Part shown: positions 51,175 through 59,213 of the stretch, in pieces
Position numbering within the stretch: position 1 is the first letter of the stretch
Layout of the letters: each line of letters opens with the position of its first letter
DNA from: Albimonas marina
GTDB taxonomy: Bacteria > Pseudomonadota > Alphaproteobacteria > Rhodobacterales > Rhodobacteraceae
Direction of reading: 5' to 3'
Assembly (NCBI RefSeq): GCF_029223255.1
Contig: NZ_JARHUC010000004.1
Coordinates: 124,001 to 188,000, forward strand
DNA: 64,000 nucleotides
The notes under the pieces: model-generated
What the model saw: only the letters and a program-made list of their open reading frames with translations
Told to the model about the DNA's origin: nothing
Database searches by the model: none
Made by a program: the position numbers and the translations under genes

Positions 51175-51867
51175 ATGTCGATCTGGACGAGGATAGCCGA
51201 GGCGCTGCGCGCCCTGCGCGAGGGGGAGACCCTCGCCGACGTGTTCGCGCGGCTGAAGACGCCGCCCGAGCAGACGGCCGGCTTCGCCATCGCCGTGATC
51301 GCGCTGGGCGCCAAGATGGCCAAGGCCGACGGCCAGGTCACCCGCGACGAGGTCGCCGCCTTCCGGGAGGTGTTCCACATCCCCCCCAGCGCCGAGCGGC
51401 AGGCCGCCCGGATCTTCAACATGGCCCGCACCGACGTGGCCGGGTTCGAGGGCTACGCCGCCTCGGTCGCGCGGATGTTCGGGGACCGCAAGGCCCCGCT
51501 CGAGGACCTGCTGGAGGGGCTGTTCCACGTCGCCGCCGCCGACGGCGAGTTCCACCCCGACGAGGAGGCGTTCCTGCGCCGGGTGTGGGAGATCTTCGCC
51601 CTGCCCGAGCGGGTGTTCCGCGCGCTGCACGCCCGCTACGCCCCCGGCGCGCCGCCCGATCCCTACGAGGTCCTGGGCGTGGCGCCCGAGGATTCCAACG
51701 ACAAGATCCGCCGCGCCTGGCGCCGGCTGGTGCGCGAGACCCACCCCGACCGGATGATCGCCCGCGGCGTGCCCGAGGAGGCCGTCCGCCTCGCCACCCA
51801 GCGCCTCGCCGCGGTGAACGACGCCTACGACGAGATCATGCGGATGCGCCAGGGCGCCCACGCCTGA
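51175..51867 (+). CDS. TerB/DnaJ-domain co-chaperone (DjlA-like)
   Basis: A 230-residue protein with an N-terminal TerB-like helical domain (about 30-145; AKADGQVTRDEVAAFREVF and AAADGEFHPDEEAFLRRV are paired acidic metal-like motifs). A C-terminal J domain follows (about 160-228; DPYEVLGVAPEDSNDKIRRAWRRLVRETHPDRMI with the essential HPD). DjlA usually has an N-terminal membrane helix; none is clear here, so it may be soluble. It would stimulate DnaK at a target chosen by the TerB domain. Confidence 0.9.
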   Translation: MSIWTRIAEALRALREGETLADVFARLKTPPEQTAGFAIAVIALGAKMAKADGQVTRDEVAAFREVFHIPPSAERQAARIFNMARTDVAGFEGYAASVARMFGDRKAPLEDLLEGLFHVAAADGEFHPDEEAFLRRVWEIFALPERVFRALHARYAPGAPPDPYEVLGVAPEDSNDKIRRAWRRLVRETHPDRMIARGVPEEAVRLATQRLAAVNDAYDEIMRMRQGAHA

Positions 51868-51940
51868 GGCGCGGCCGGACGGATGTCGGTGCGCCGCCCG
51901 TGCGCCGGCCCCTGCGCCATCCTCGCCGCCCCGGAGCCGA

Positions 51941-51958
51941 GGCGCATTGAAATGCGCC
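51941..51958. repeat. Hairpin GGCGCATT-GA-AATGCGCC at the ade 3' end
   Basis: An 8-bp perfect inverted repeat abuts the adenine deaminase stop codon and continues as CTACGGG. The same core, in the opposite orientation, begins the element at 57611-57679. It may end transcription from both ade and the converging DnaJ gene. Confidence 0.65.
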
Positions 51959-53791
51959 CTACGGGATCAGGACGTCGGTCAGCTCGAAGGTCTCCACGTC
52001 GACAAGCCCCTTGTCGGAGATCCGCAGGCTTGGGATCACCGCGAGCGCCAGCAGGGAGTGCTGCATGAAGGCGTTGTTGAGCTCGCAGCCGCAGTCGCGC
52101 AGGGCCTGGGCCAGCGCCTCGGCCTGGGCGGCGACCTGCTCGGCGGGGGCGTCGGACATCAGGCCGGCGACGGGCAGGGGCACGCAGGCGAGCTCCGCGC
52201 CCTCCTTCCACACGCAGGCGCCGCCGCCGATCTCCATCAGCCGGTTCACCGCCCGCGCCATGTCCGTCGCCGAGCGGCCGACCACGATCACCTGGTGGCA
52301 GTCGTGCGCCACCGTCGAGGCGACCGCGCAGGGGACGTCGTAGCCGAAGCCGCAGACCAGGGCGTTGGCGATCTCGCCGGTGCCGTGGTGACGTTCGACC
52401 ACCGCGATGCGGCACAGGTCCCCCGGCGCGGCCTCGGGGGCGAGGGCGCCGTCGACCACCGGAACCTCCGCCTCCAGCGCGCGGGTGGGGGCCTGGTTCT
52501 CGACCACGCCGATGACCCGCGCGCGGGCGTAGTTGGCGCCGGCGGGGGCCTCGATGCGGAAATCCTCCGGCGCGGCGGCGCGGGCGAGGCGCACGGTGTC
52601 CTTCGCCTTCGCGGGCCACGCGAAGCCGGGGCGGGGGGCGAGCATCTCTCCGCCCTCGGCCACCACCTCGCCGCGGCAGATCACCGTCCGGGCGCGGAAC
52701 TCGACCAGGCTGTCGGTCAGCACCACGTCGGCGCGGCGGCCGGGGGCGATGGAGCCGATCTCCCGCTCCAGCCCGAAGTGGCTGGCGGCGTTGACGGTGC
52801 ACATCTGCAGCGCCGTCATCGGGCGCAGCCCCTGCGCGATGGCGTGGCGCAGGACGCGGTCCATGTGCCCCTCGCGCACCAGGGTGGGGGCGTAGCAGTC
52901 GTCGGTGCACAGGATCAGCTTGCGGGTGTCGAGCCCGGCCTCGGTCACCGCGCGCACCTGGGCCGCCACGTCGTACCAGGCGGAGCCGAGGCGCAACATC
53001 GCCGCCATCCCCTGCCGGACGCGGGCCACGGCGTCCTCGGGCCGGGTGCCCTCGTGGTCGTCGGCGGGGCCGCCGGCCGCGTAGGCGTGGAAGGCGCGGT
53101 CGAGCGCGGGGGACGCGTAGTGCCCGCCCACGGTCTTGCCCGCGGCCATGGCGGCGGCGATCTCGCCCATCATCTTGGGATCGCCCGCGGCGACGCCCGG
53201 GAAGTTCATCACCTCGCCCAGGCCCGCGATGCCGGGCCAGGTCATCATCTGCGCGATCTCCTCGGGCCCCAGCTCGGCGCCCGGCGTCTCCAGCCCGGGG
53301 GCGGAGGGCACGCAGGACGGCGCCTGCATCCAGACGTTGATCGGCTGGACCATCGCCTCGTCATGCATCAGACGCACGCCCTCGAGGCCCATGACGTTGG
53401 CGATCTCGTGCGGGTCGGCGAAGAGGGTGGTGGAGCCGTGGGGGGCGACGGCGCGCACGAACTCGGTCGGCGTCAGCATGCCGGATTCGACATGCATGTG
53501 CGCGTCGACCAGGCCAGGGCTCATGATCCGGCCGCGCGCCTCGATCACGCAGGTGTCCTCGCCGATGCAGGGGCTCGCGTCCGGGCCGCAATAGGCGAAG
53601 CGGCCGCCGAGGACGGCGAGGTCGATGCCGGGGATCAGCTCCCGCGAATGCACGTTCGCCCAGACGCCGCCGCGGATCACCAGGTCGGCGGGGGCGCGGC
53701 CGGCGGCGACCTCGACCAGCGCGGGCGCGAGCTCGGCCCAGGGACGGAGACCATGGGCGAGGCGCGGGTCGGCGGCGGGAAGGCTCGGCAT
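51959..53791 (-). CDS. ade: Adenine deaminase
   Basis: A 610-residue amidohydrolase that converts adenine to hypoxanthine. The metal site starts GLVDAHMHVESGMLTPTEF, followed by FADPHEIANVMG and LCTDDCYAPTLVREGHMD. The C-terminal half has the family stretch VASTVAHDCHQVIVVGRSATDMARAVN and CELNNAFMQHSLLALAVIPSLRISDKGLVD. The length is typical. An upstream extension of the frame runs into the palindromic element and is rejected. The ribosome-binding site is weak. Confidence 0.93.
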   Translation of the reverse strand: MPSLPAADPRLAHGLRPWAELAPALVEVAAGRAPADLVIRGGVWANVHSRELIPGIDLAVLGGRFAYCGPDASPCIGEDTCVIEARGRIMSPGLVDAHMHVESGMLTPTEFVRAVAPHGSTTLFADPHEIANVMGLEGVRLMHDEAMVQPINVWMQAPSCVPSAPGLETPGAELGPEEIAQMMTWPGIAGLGEVMNFPGVAAGDPKMMGEIAAAMAAGKTVGGHYASPALDRAFHAYAAGGPADDHEGTRPEDAVARVRQGMAAMLRLGSAWYDVAAQVRAVTEAGLDTRKLILCTDDCYAPTLVREGHMDRVLRHAIAQGLRPMTALQMCTVNAASHFGLEREIGSIAPGRRADVVLTDSLVEFRARTVICRGEVVAEGGEMLAPRPGFAWPAKAKDTVRLARAAAPEDFRIEAPAGANYARARVIGVVENQAPTRALEAEVPVVDGALAPEAAPGDLCRIAVVERHHGTGEIANALVCGFGYDVPCAVASTVAHDCHQVIVVGRSATDMARAVNRLMEIGGGACVWKEGAELACVPLPVAGLMSDAPAEQVAAQAEALAQALRDCGCELNNAFMQHSLLALAVIPSLRISDKGLVDVETFELTDVLIP

Positions 53792-54186
53792 CCGGGGGAA
53801 GGCTCCGTCAAGGGGCGGGACAGGGGAGGAACCGTGGCGCCCTGCGGCGAAGGGGGCAAGAGCGGGGACGGGGGAGGCCTCCGAGGCGGGGCTCGTCGGC
53901 TGGCCGCTGCGCGGGGGCGCTTGCGCGCCCGGAAGGCCGCTTCGGGAGCTCACCAAAGAACAGGGGCCGCGCCTGTCCTTCGGAGCCGTCCGTCGCTGAA
54001 GATGCCTGAGCGAGTCGGCGGGAGGGGTCAAGGACAAGCCCCGCGCAGAGCGCGGGGTCGCTTCGCGATCCCTGACCCCTCCAGCCGACTCGCTCTTAAC
54101 GGCATCAGCGACGGACGGCTCCGAAGAACAGGCGCTCCGCGCGGGCCTTGGGCGTCGCGCCGGGGCGCCTGGAACGGGGCGTGGAG
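53792..54186. other. Intergenic region holding palindromic element copy B
   Basis: This 395-bp gap lies between the azlD stop and the ade start, both on the minus strand. It is mostly occupied by the second copy of the nested palindrome. The remaining 150 bp nearest ade is GC-rich and shows no clear promoter. Confidence 0.7.
53949..54148. repeat. Dispersed long-palindrome element, copy B
   Basis: It has the same nested plan as the copy at 10148-10344. The outer arms are 53982-54006 and 54101-54122 (paired except for a 3-nt bulge). The middle arms are 54008-54030 and 54073-54095 (22 of 23 bp). The inner hairpin is CCCCGCGC-AGA-GCGCGGGG at 54039-54057. Both copies start CTCACCAAAGAACAGGGGCC and end near GAAGAACAGGCGCT. 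The paired bases 53991/54113, 53992/54112 and 54018/54085 differ from copy A on both sides of the stem, so pairing is kept. Confidence 0.88.
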
Positions 54187-54516
54187 CTAGAACAGGGCCT
54201 GGAGGAGGAGGAGCAGGCCGACGCCGGCGACGATCGACAGCATCAGGCGGCCGGTGGCCATGCCCACCGCCACCACCGTCAGGGCGGCGAGGATCCGGAA
54301 CGGGTCCGTCTCGCCCTCCAGCGCGCGGGGCCAGGCGACCATCGGGGCCACCATCGCGGGGATCACCGTCACCGGCACGTAGCGCAGCAGGCGCATCGCC
54401 CACTCGGGGAACTCCCGCCCCCCGGCGAGGCCGATGAAGGACCAGCGGATCAGATAGGTGCACACGCCCAGCGCCGCGATCGCGGCCCAGAGCGTGGCGT
54501 CGGAGGCGGTGATCAT
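54187..54516 (-). CDS. AzlD-type branched-chain amino acid export subunit
   Basis: The 109-residue membrane protein has about four helices, with LGVCTYLIRWSFIGLAG and RYVPVTVIPAMVAPMVAWPRAL, the AzlD pattern. AzlD is the small partner of AzlC in AzlCD/BrnFE exporters of leucine, isoleucine, valine or analogues. Its ATG overlaps the azlC stop (ATGA). Confidence 0.9.
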   Translation of the reverse strand: MITASDATLWAAIAALGVCTYLIRWSFIGLAGGREFPEWAMRLLRYVPVTVIPAMVAPMVAWPRALEGETDPFRILAALTVVAVGMATGRLMLSIVAGVGLLLLLQALF

Positions 54517-55379
54517 CGCGAACCCTCCGCGGCCGGGACGGCGCCGGCGGGCTCCGCCGGACGGGCGCCCCCGCGCGCGGCGGCGCGGCGGGCGAGGCGC
54601 AGCTCCACCGCCGCGCCCACGCCCATGCCGATGGCGGCGGCGACGATCAGGCCCAGGTTCCACGGCATCCAGGCCAGCGCCAGCGAGGCGCCCACCGCCG
54701 TCGCCATGGCGCAGATGTTGGCCGTGCCGCGGATCATCGGCGCCACGATCGCGAGGAACATCGCCGGCGGGATGAAGTCGACCGGCAGGCCCTCGGGGAT
54801 CGCCCCGCCCACCGCCAGGCCCAGCGCCGAGCTGCCCACCCAGGCGCTGCTCATCGGCAGGGCCGCGCCGAAGTAGAAGGCGAGCTTGCGGGGCAGCGGC
54901 TCGTGCGGGATCACCGACCAGCGGCGCATCGACAGGCCGTAGACCTGGTCGACCACGAAGAAGCTCGCGATCGCGCGCACCCAGCCCTTCGCCGGGCCCA
55001 GGTGCGGCGCGAGGGAGGCCGAGTACATCGCCATGCGCAGGTTCACCGCCAGCGCCGCCAGCACCGCGACCACCGTCGGGGCCTGGTCGGACATCAGCTC
55101 GATGAACGCGAACTGGGAGGCGCCGGCGATGACCGAGACGGTCAGCACCATCGCCTTCACCGGGTCGAGGCCGGCGGCCGCGGCCACGGTGCCGAACAGC
55201 ATGCCGAAGGGCACCGCGGTGACGATGAAGGGCAGGGAGGCGACCGCCCCCTCGACCGCCACGCGCCAGGTGGGGCCGGCGAAGGCCGGGTCTTCGACGG
55301 CGGAGGCCGCCGGGCCTGCGGCCGCGCGCGGCGGGTCGGACGGGTTGCGGCGCGGCGCCGGGTCGCTCATCCTGCGCAT
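54513..55379 (-). CDS. AzlC-type branched-chain amino acid permease
   Basis: The 288-residue large subunit of an AzlCD exporter: about seven membrane helices, with FGMLFGTVAAAAGLDPVKAM, AGASQFAFIELM and ALAVNLRMAMYSASLAPHLG, the signature of the family. The first 30 residues and the last 25 are Pro/Ala-rich and cytosolic. GGGAG lies 3 nt before the ATG. It is the first gene of the azlCD pair and is divergent from mobA. Confidence 0.9.
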   Translation of the reverse strand: MRRMSDPAPRRNPSDPPRAAAGPAASAVEDPAFAGPTWRVAVEGAVASLPFIVTAVPFGMLFGTVAAAAGLDPVKAMVLTVSVIAGASQFAFIELMSDQAPTVVAVLAALAVNLRMAMYSASLAPHLGPAKGWVRAIASFFVVDQVYGLSMRRWSVIPHEPLPRKLAFYFGAALPMSSAWVGSSALGLAVGGAIPEGLPVDFIPPAMFLAIVAPMIRGTANICAMATAVGASLALAWMPWNLGLIVAAAIGMGVGAAVELRLARRAAARGGARPAEPAGAVPAAEGSR

Positions 55380-55547
55380 GGTCTCCCGGCCCCGAAGCGG
55401 GCCGTCTTCGTTGCGGGGGGCTTCGTCAGCGTTCCTTACCGTGGGGGCCGGGCCCGTGCAATTCACGGATCGTGAGCCGCGACATCGCCATCCCTCATCG
55501 TCCCGACCGCCATTTCGACCGGGCCGGCGCGACTGCGCGGGCCGCCC

Positions 55548-56234
55548 ATGAGGCGCCCGCCCGCGGCGATCCTCGCCGGCGGCGAGGCCCGGCGCATGGG
55601 CGGCGGGGACAAGGGGCTGGCGACGCTGGGCGGCCGGCCGCTGCTGGCGCATGCGCTGGCGCGGCTGGCCCCGCAGGCGGGGGCGCTGGCGCTGAGCGCC
55701 AACGGCGACCCCGCCCGCTTCGCGGAATGGGGCCTGCCGGTCCTGCCCGACGCCTTCGTCGATCCCGGCGGGCGGCGGCCGGGGCCGCTGGCGGGGATCC
55801 TCGCCGCGCTCGACTGGGCGGCGGAGCTGGGGGAGGCGCAGGTCGCGACCGTCCCCTGGGACACGCCCTTCCTGCCTATGGACCTGATCGCGCGGCTGGC
55901 CGAGGCCGCCCGGGCCGAGGGCGCGCCCGGGGCGCTCGCGGCCGCCCCCGATCCGGGGCGGCCCGGCGGCTGGGCCCCGCAGCCCGCCGTCGGCCTCTGG
56001 CCCACGGCCCTGCGCGAGGACCTGCGCGCGGCGCTGGGCGGGGGGCTGCGCAAGGTCGGCGCCTGGGCGGATCGCCACGGGCTGGCGCAGGCGCGCATCA
56101 AGGCGCGCGGCGGGCCCGATCCCTTCTTCAACATCAACACGCCGGCTGATATGGCCGAGGCCGAGCGGCTGTGGCGGACGCATTTCCCCGCCCCCGCCGC
56201 GCCCCCCTCGACGCCACGAAAGGACGAGGCGTGA
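55548..56234 (+). CDS. mobA: Molybdenum cofactor guanylyltransferase
   Basis: MobA links GMP to Mo-molybdopterin to form the guanine dinucleotide cofactor used by DMSO-reductase-family enzymes. The nucleotidyltransferase motif is ILAGGEARRMGGGDKGLATLGGRPLL. ATVPWDTPFLPMDLIARL is the usual second motif and FFNINTPADMAEAERLW ends the protein. It is 228 residues, slightly long because of an acidic/Pro tail. No other moco gene is nearby. Confidence 0.92.
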   Translation: MRRPPAAILAGGEARRMGGGDKGLATLGGRPLLAHALARLAPQAGALALSANGDPARFAEWGLPVLPDAFVDPGGRRPGPLAGILAALDWAAELGEAQVATVPWDTPFLPMDLIARLAEAARAEGAPGALAAAPDPGRPGGWAPQPAVGLWPTALREDLRAALGGGLRKVGAWADRHGLAQARIKARGGPDPFFNINTPADMAEAERLWRTHFPAPAAPPSTPRKDEA

Positions 56235-56439
56235 TCCAGCGGAAGACCTCGACGCCCTGCCTCCGGCGCGCCGCCGGCGGCGCGCAAGGCCGTGCGGCAC
56301 GCGCCACGGGCGGCGCGGGCGCCCACGGGCGTCGGGCGGCGCGCGCGCGCGGGGCGGTCGCTTTCGCGGCCTCCGCCCGGCGCGCGACGCCTCTTCCGTC
56401 GGCCGGTCCCGAGCCCCGCGCCGCGGCGGAGCGGGCGCG

Positions 56440-57618
56440 ATGAGCCCGGTGTTCCTCTCCGGCCCGTTCCTGCGCACCGGCGGCTACTACGTCGCCTTCT
56501 TCGGCGCGATGGGCGTCTACCTGCCGTTCTGGCCGCTGTGGCTGAAGGACTGGGGGCTGACCGAGGCCGAGATCGGCGCCTACACCTCGGCCGGCATCGT
56601 GATGCGGCTGCTGGCGGGGCTGGCGCTGCCGGTGCTCGCCGACCGGATGGAGGCGCGGCGGCTGACGCTGGCGCTGGTCGGCGCGGCGGGGGCCGTGCTG
56701 TTCCTGATGCACCTCGTGGCCGGCGCGCCCTGGGTGCTGCTGGCGCTGACCATGCTGACCGCGGGCGTGTTCTCGGCGATGATGCCCATCGGCGACGCGC
56801 TGGGGGCGGCGGCGGCGCGCAGCTTCCGCTTCGAATACGCCCATGCCCGCGCGGTGGGCTCGGCCAGCTTCCTGGTGATGAACATCGTCATGGGCGGCGC
56901 GCTGGCGCTGATGGGGGCCGACGCGGCGCTGTGGGCGATCGTGGCCTACCTGGGGGCGGCGGCCTGGCTGGGCGGCACGCACCCCGGGGGCGGCAAGGTG
57001 CAGGGCGCGACCCCGCCCTCGTTGCGCGAGATGCGCCGGCTGGTCGCCTCGCCCCTCTTCGTGATCTTCGCCCTGGCGTCGGGCTTCGCGCAGGCGAGCC
57101 ACGGGGTGCAGTACGTCTACGCCTCGGTCCACTGGCGGACGCTGGGGGTGGCCGAGGAGACCATCGGCCTGCTGTGGGCCTTCGGGGTGCTGGTCGAGGT
57201 GGGGCTGATGATCTTCTTCGGCCCCGCCCTGATCCGCCGGCTGGGCGCGCCGGGCGCCATCGCGCTGGCGGGCGGCGTGGGGGTGCTGCGCTGGGCGGCG
57301 ATGACCTTCGACCCGACGGGGCCGCTGCTGTGGGTCCTGCAGGGCTCCCACGCGCTGACCTTCGCGGCGGCGCACCTGGGTTCGATCGCCTTCATCCAGG
57401 CCGCCGCGCCCGAGCGGCTGGCCGGCGCGGCGCAGGCGGTGATGCAGGTGCTGGGCTCCGGCGTGCTGATGGCCGGCGCCTCGGCGGTCGCGGCGCTGGT
57501 CTACCCGCAGTTCGGCGGCGGCGCCTGGTGGATCGCCGCGGCGATGTCGGGCGCGGCGCTGCTGCTGTCGCTGGAGCTGCGCCGCCGCTGGGACGGGAGC
57601 ATGCAGCGGCCCGCGTAG
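56440..57618 (+). CDS. MFS transporter (HcaT/nucleoside-permease-like)
   Basis: A 392-residue twelve-helix major facilitator. It begins YYVAFFGAMGVYLPFWPLWL, a helix-1 pattern of the LacY/NupG-like group (MFS_1_like) that includes HcaT. LADRMEARRLTLAL is the loop 2-3 motif. The second half starts at about residue 205 (PLFVIFALASGFAQASHGVQYVY). The substrate is unknown. It follows mobA by 205 bp and its stop codon lies inside a hairpin repeat. Confidence 0.88.
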   Translation: MSPVFLSGPFLRTGGYYVAFFGAMGVYLPFWPLWLKDWGLTEAEIGAYTSAGIVMRLLAGLALPVLADRMEARRLTLALVGAAGAVLFLMHLVAGAPWVLLALTMLTAGVFSAMMPIGDALGAAAARSFRFEYAHARAVGSASFLVMNIVMGGALALMGADAALWAIVAYLGAAAWLGGTHPGGGKVQGATPPSLREMRRLVASPLFVIFALASGFAQASHGVQYVYASVHWRTLGVAEETIGLLWAFGVLVEVGLMIFFGPALIRRLGAPGAIALAGGVGVLRWAAMTFDPTGPLLWVLQGSHALTFAAAHLGSIAFIQAAAPERLAGAAQAVMQVLGSGVLMAGASAVAALVYPQFGGGAWWIAAAMSGAALLLSLELRRRWDGSMQRPA

Positions 57619-57679
57619 GGCGCATTTCAATGCGCTGCGCCGGGCAGGGGACGCAGGCGCATCGACATGCGCCCTGCGG
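57611..57679. repeat. Double hairpin repeat GCGCATT/AATGCGC with outer pairing
   Basis: Unit 1 is GCGCATT-TC-AATGCGC (57620-57635) and unit 2 is GGCGCAT-CGAC-ATGCGCC (57656-57673). The outer flanks can also pair (CCGC..AGGGCGCAT with ATGCGCCCTGCGG), so either two small hairpins or one long one can form. Unit 1 matches the hairpin at 51941 in reverse orientation. It lies between converging genes and could act as a bidirectional terminator. Confidence 0.7.
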
Positions 57680-57715
57680 CGCCCCGGGGCGGGCCCGGAG
57701 CGCCGGTTCCGCGCG

Positions 57716-58411
57716 TCAGGCGGCGGGCGGGGCGATGACCTCGATCTCGCCGGAGATGTCGAGGGGCGCGCCGGTCTTCTCGGCCACCTCCTCGGGGCTC
57801 ACGCCCGGGGCCACGGCCTTCAGGACGAAGCGGCGGTCGACCACGTGCACCACCCCGAGGTTGGTGTAGATGCGCGTCACCACCTGGATGCCGGTCAGCG
57901 GGTAGGAGCAGGCGTCGACCAGCTTCGGTTCGCCGGTCTTGGTGGTGTGCTCGGTGATGCACCACACCTCCTTGGCGCCCGAGACCAGGTCCATCGCCCC
58001 GCCCACGGCCGGGATGCCGTCGTTGCCGGCGCGCCAATTCGCGAGGTCGCCGTTGGGGGCGATCTGGAAGGCGCCCAGCAGGGCCAGGTCGATATGCCCG
58101 CCGCGGATCATCGCGAAGCTGTCGGCGTGGTGGAAGATCGAGGCGCCGGGATTGAGCGTCACCGGCTTCTTGCCGGCGTTGATCAGGTCCCAGTCGACGT
58201 CCTCGGGCGCAGGCCCCTCGCCGAAGCCCAGGATGCCGTTCTCGGAGTGATAGGTCACCCGGCGCCCGTCGGGCACGTATTGCGCGGCGAGCTCCGGCAT
58301 CCCGATCCCGAGGTTCACGAAGGACCCGTCGGGGATGTCCTGCGCGGCGCGCCAGGCCATCTGCTTGCGGCTCAGGCCGGCGGGCTTCGCCTTGGTTGCG
58401 GCGTCGGTCAT
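57716..58411 (-). CDS. 3-oxoacid CoA-transferase subunit B
   Basis: The beta subunit of a family-I CoA transferase. The catalytic Glu57 lies in RVTYHSENGILGFG. NLGIGMPELAAQYV and the glycine-rich GGHIDLALLGAFQIAPNGDLANW are also typical. At 231 residues it matches ScoB and PcaJ, so either acetoacetate or beta-ketoadipate could be the substrate. Its ATG overlaps the alpha-subunit stop (ATGA), which ensures equal synthesis. Confidence 0.9.
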   Translation of the reverse strand: MTDAATKAKPAGLSRKQMAWRAAQDIPDGSFVNLGIGMPELAAQYVPDGRRVTYHSENGILGFGEGPAPEDVDWDLINAGKKPVTLNPGASIFHHADSFAMIRGGHIDLALLGAFQIAPNGDLANWRAGNDGIPAVGGAMDLVSGAKEVWCITEHTTKTGEPKLVDACSYPLTGIQVVTRIYTNLGVVHVVDRRFVLKAVAPGVSPEEVAEKTGAPLDISGEIEVIAPPAA

Positions 58412-59133
58412 GGGTAGCGCGCTCCCTGTTCGAACAGCACCTGCTCCTGCACGGCGTCGGGGACGTGGACGAGGCGGTTCACGAAGATGCCGGGGGTGAC
58501 CACCTGCTCGGGGTCCATCTCCCCGGGCTCGAGGATCTCGGCGGCCTGCACAACGGCGCAGCGGGCGGCCATGCACATGATCGGGCCGAAGTTGCGCATG
58601 GCGAGGTGGAACTGGAGGTTGCCGCAGCGGTCCGCGCGCGACGCCTTCACCAGCGCCACGTCGCCGACGATGGCGCGCTCCTGCACGTACTCGCGCCCGT
58701 CGAAGGTCGCGACCGGCTTGCCCTCGGCCAGCGGCGTGCCGACGGAGGTGCGGGTGTAGAAGGCGGGGATGCCCGCGCCGCCGGCGCGGATCCGCTCGGC
58801 CAGCGTGCCCTGGGGCACGGTCTCGAGCTCGATCTTGCCCGACAGGTAGGCGTCGTTGAAATGGTGGGAGGAGGCCGCGCGGGGGAACGAGCAGATCACC
58901 TTGCGCACCCGACCCTCGCGGATCAGGGCGGCGAGGCCGACCTCGCCGTTGCCGGCGTTGTTGTTCACCACGGTCAGCTCGCGCGCGCCCTGGTCGATCA
59001 GGGTGTGGATCAGCTCGACCGGGTTGCCGGAGCCGCCGAAGCCGCCGATCAGCACGGTGGCCCCGTCCTGCACGTCGGCCAGCGCCTCCTGCGCGGTCAT
59101 CACGGGACGGGTCACGCCCATCGCCTGGGTCAC
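58408..59133 (-). CDS. 3-oxoacid CoA-transferase subunit A
   Basis: The alpha subunit that pairs with the downstream beta subunit to move CoA from succinyl-CoA to a 3-oxoacid. DGATVLIGGFGGSGNPVELIHTLIDQG is the CoA-binding glycine loop region, and GIPAFYTRTSVGTPLAEGKPV and ADRCGNLQFHLAMRNFGPIMCMAA are family stretches. It is 241 residues. The start is the GTG 7 nt after AAGGAG; other in-frame ATGs lie at MGVTRP and further upstream. No beta-ketoadipate gene is near to decide between ScoA and PcaI. Confidence 0.9.
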   Translation of the reverse strand: MTQAMGVTRPVMTAQEALADVQDGATVLIGGFGGSGNPVELIHTLIDQGARELTVVNNNAGNGEVGLAALIREGRVRKVICSFPRAASSHHFNDAYLSGKIELETVPQGTLAERIRAGGAGIPAFYTRTSVGTPLAEGKPVATFDGREYVQERAIVGDVALVKASRADRCGNLQFHLAMRNFGPIMCMAARCAVVQAAEILEPGEMDPEQVVTPGIFVNRLVHVPDAVQEQVLFEQGARYP

Positions 59134-59213
59134 GTCTCGCTCCTTCGTTCTTGTGCGTCCGGGGGGATTTCTGGACCCTTTCGCCGCGAAACGCCAGCGG
59201 CAGGCGGCGGCGG

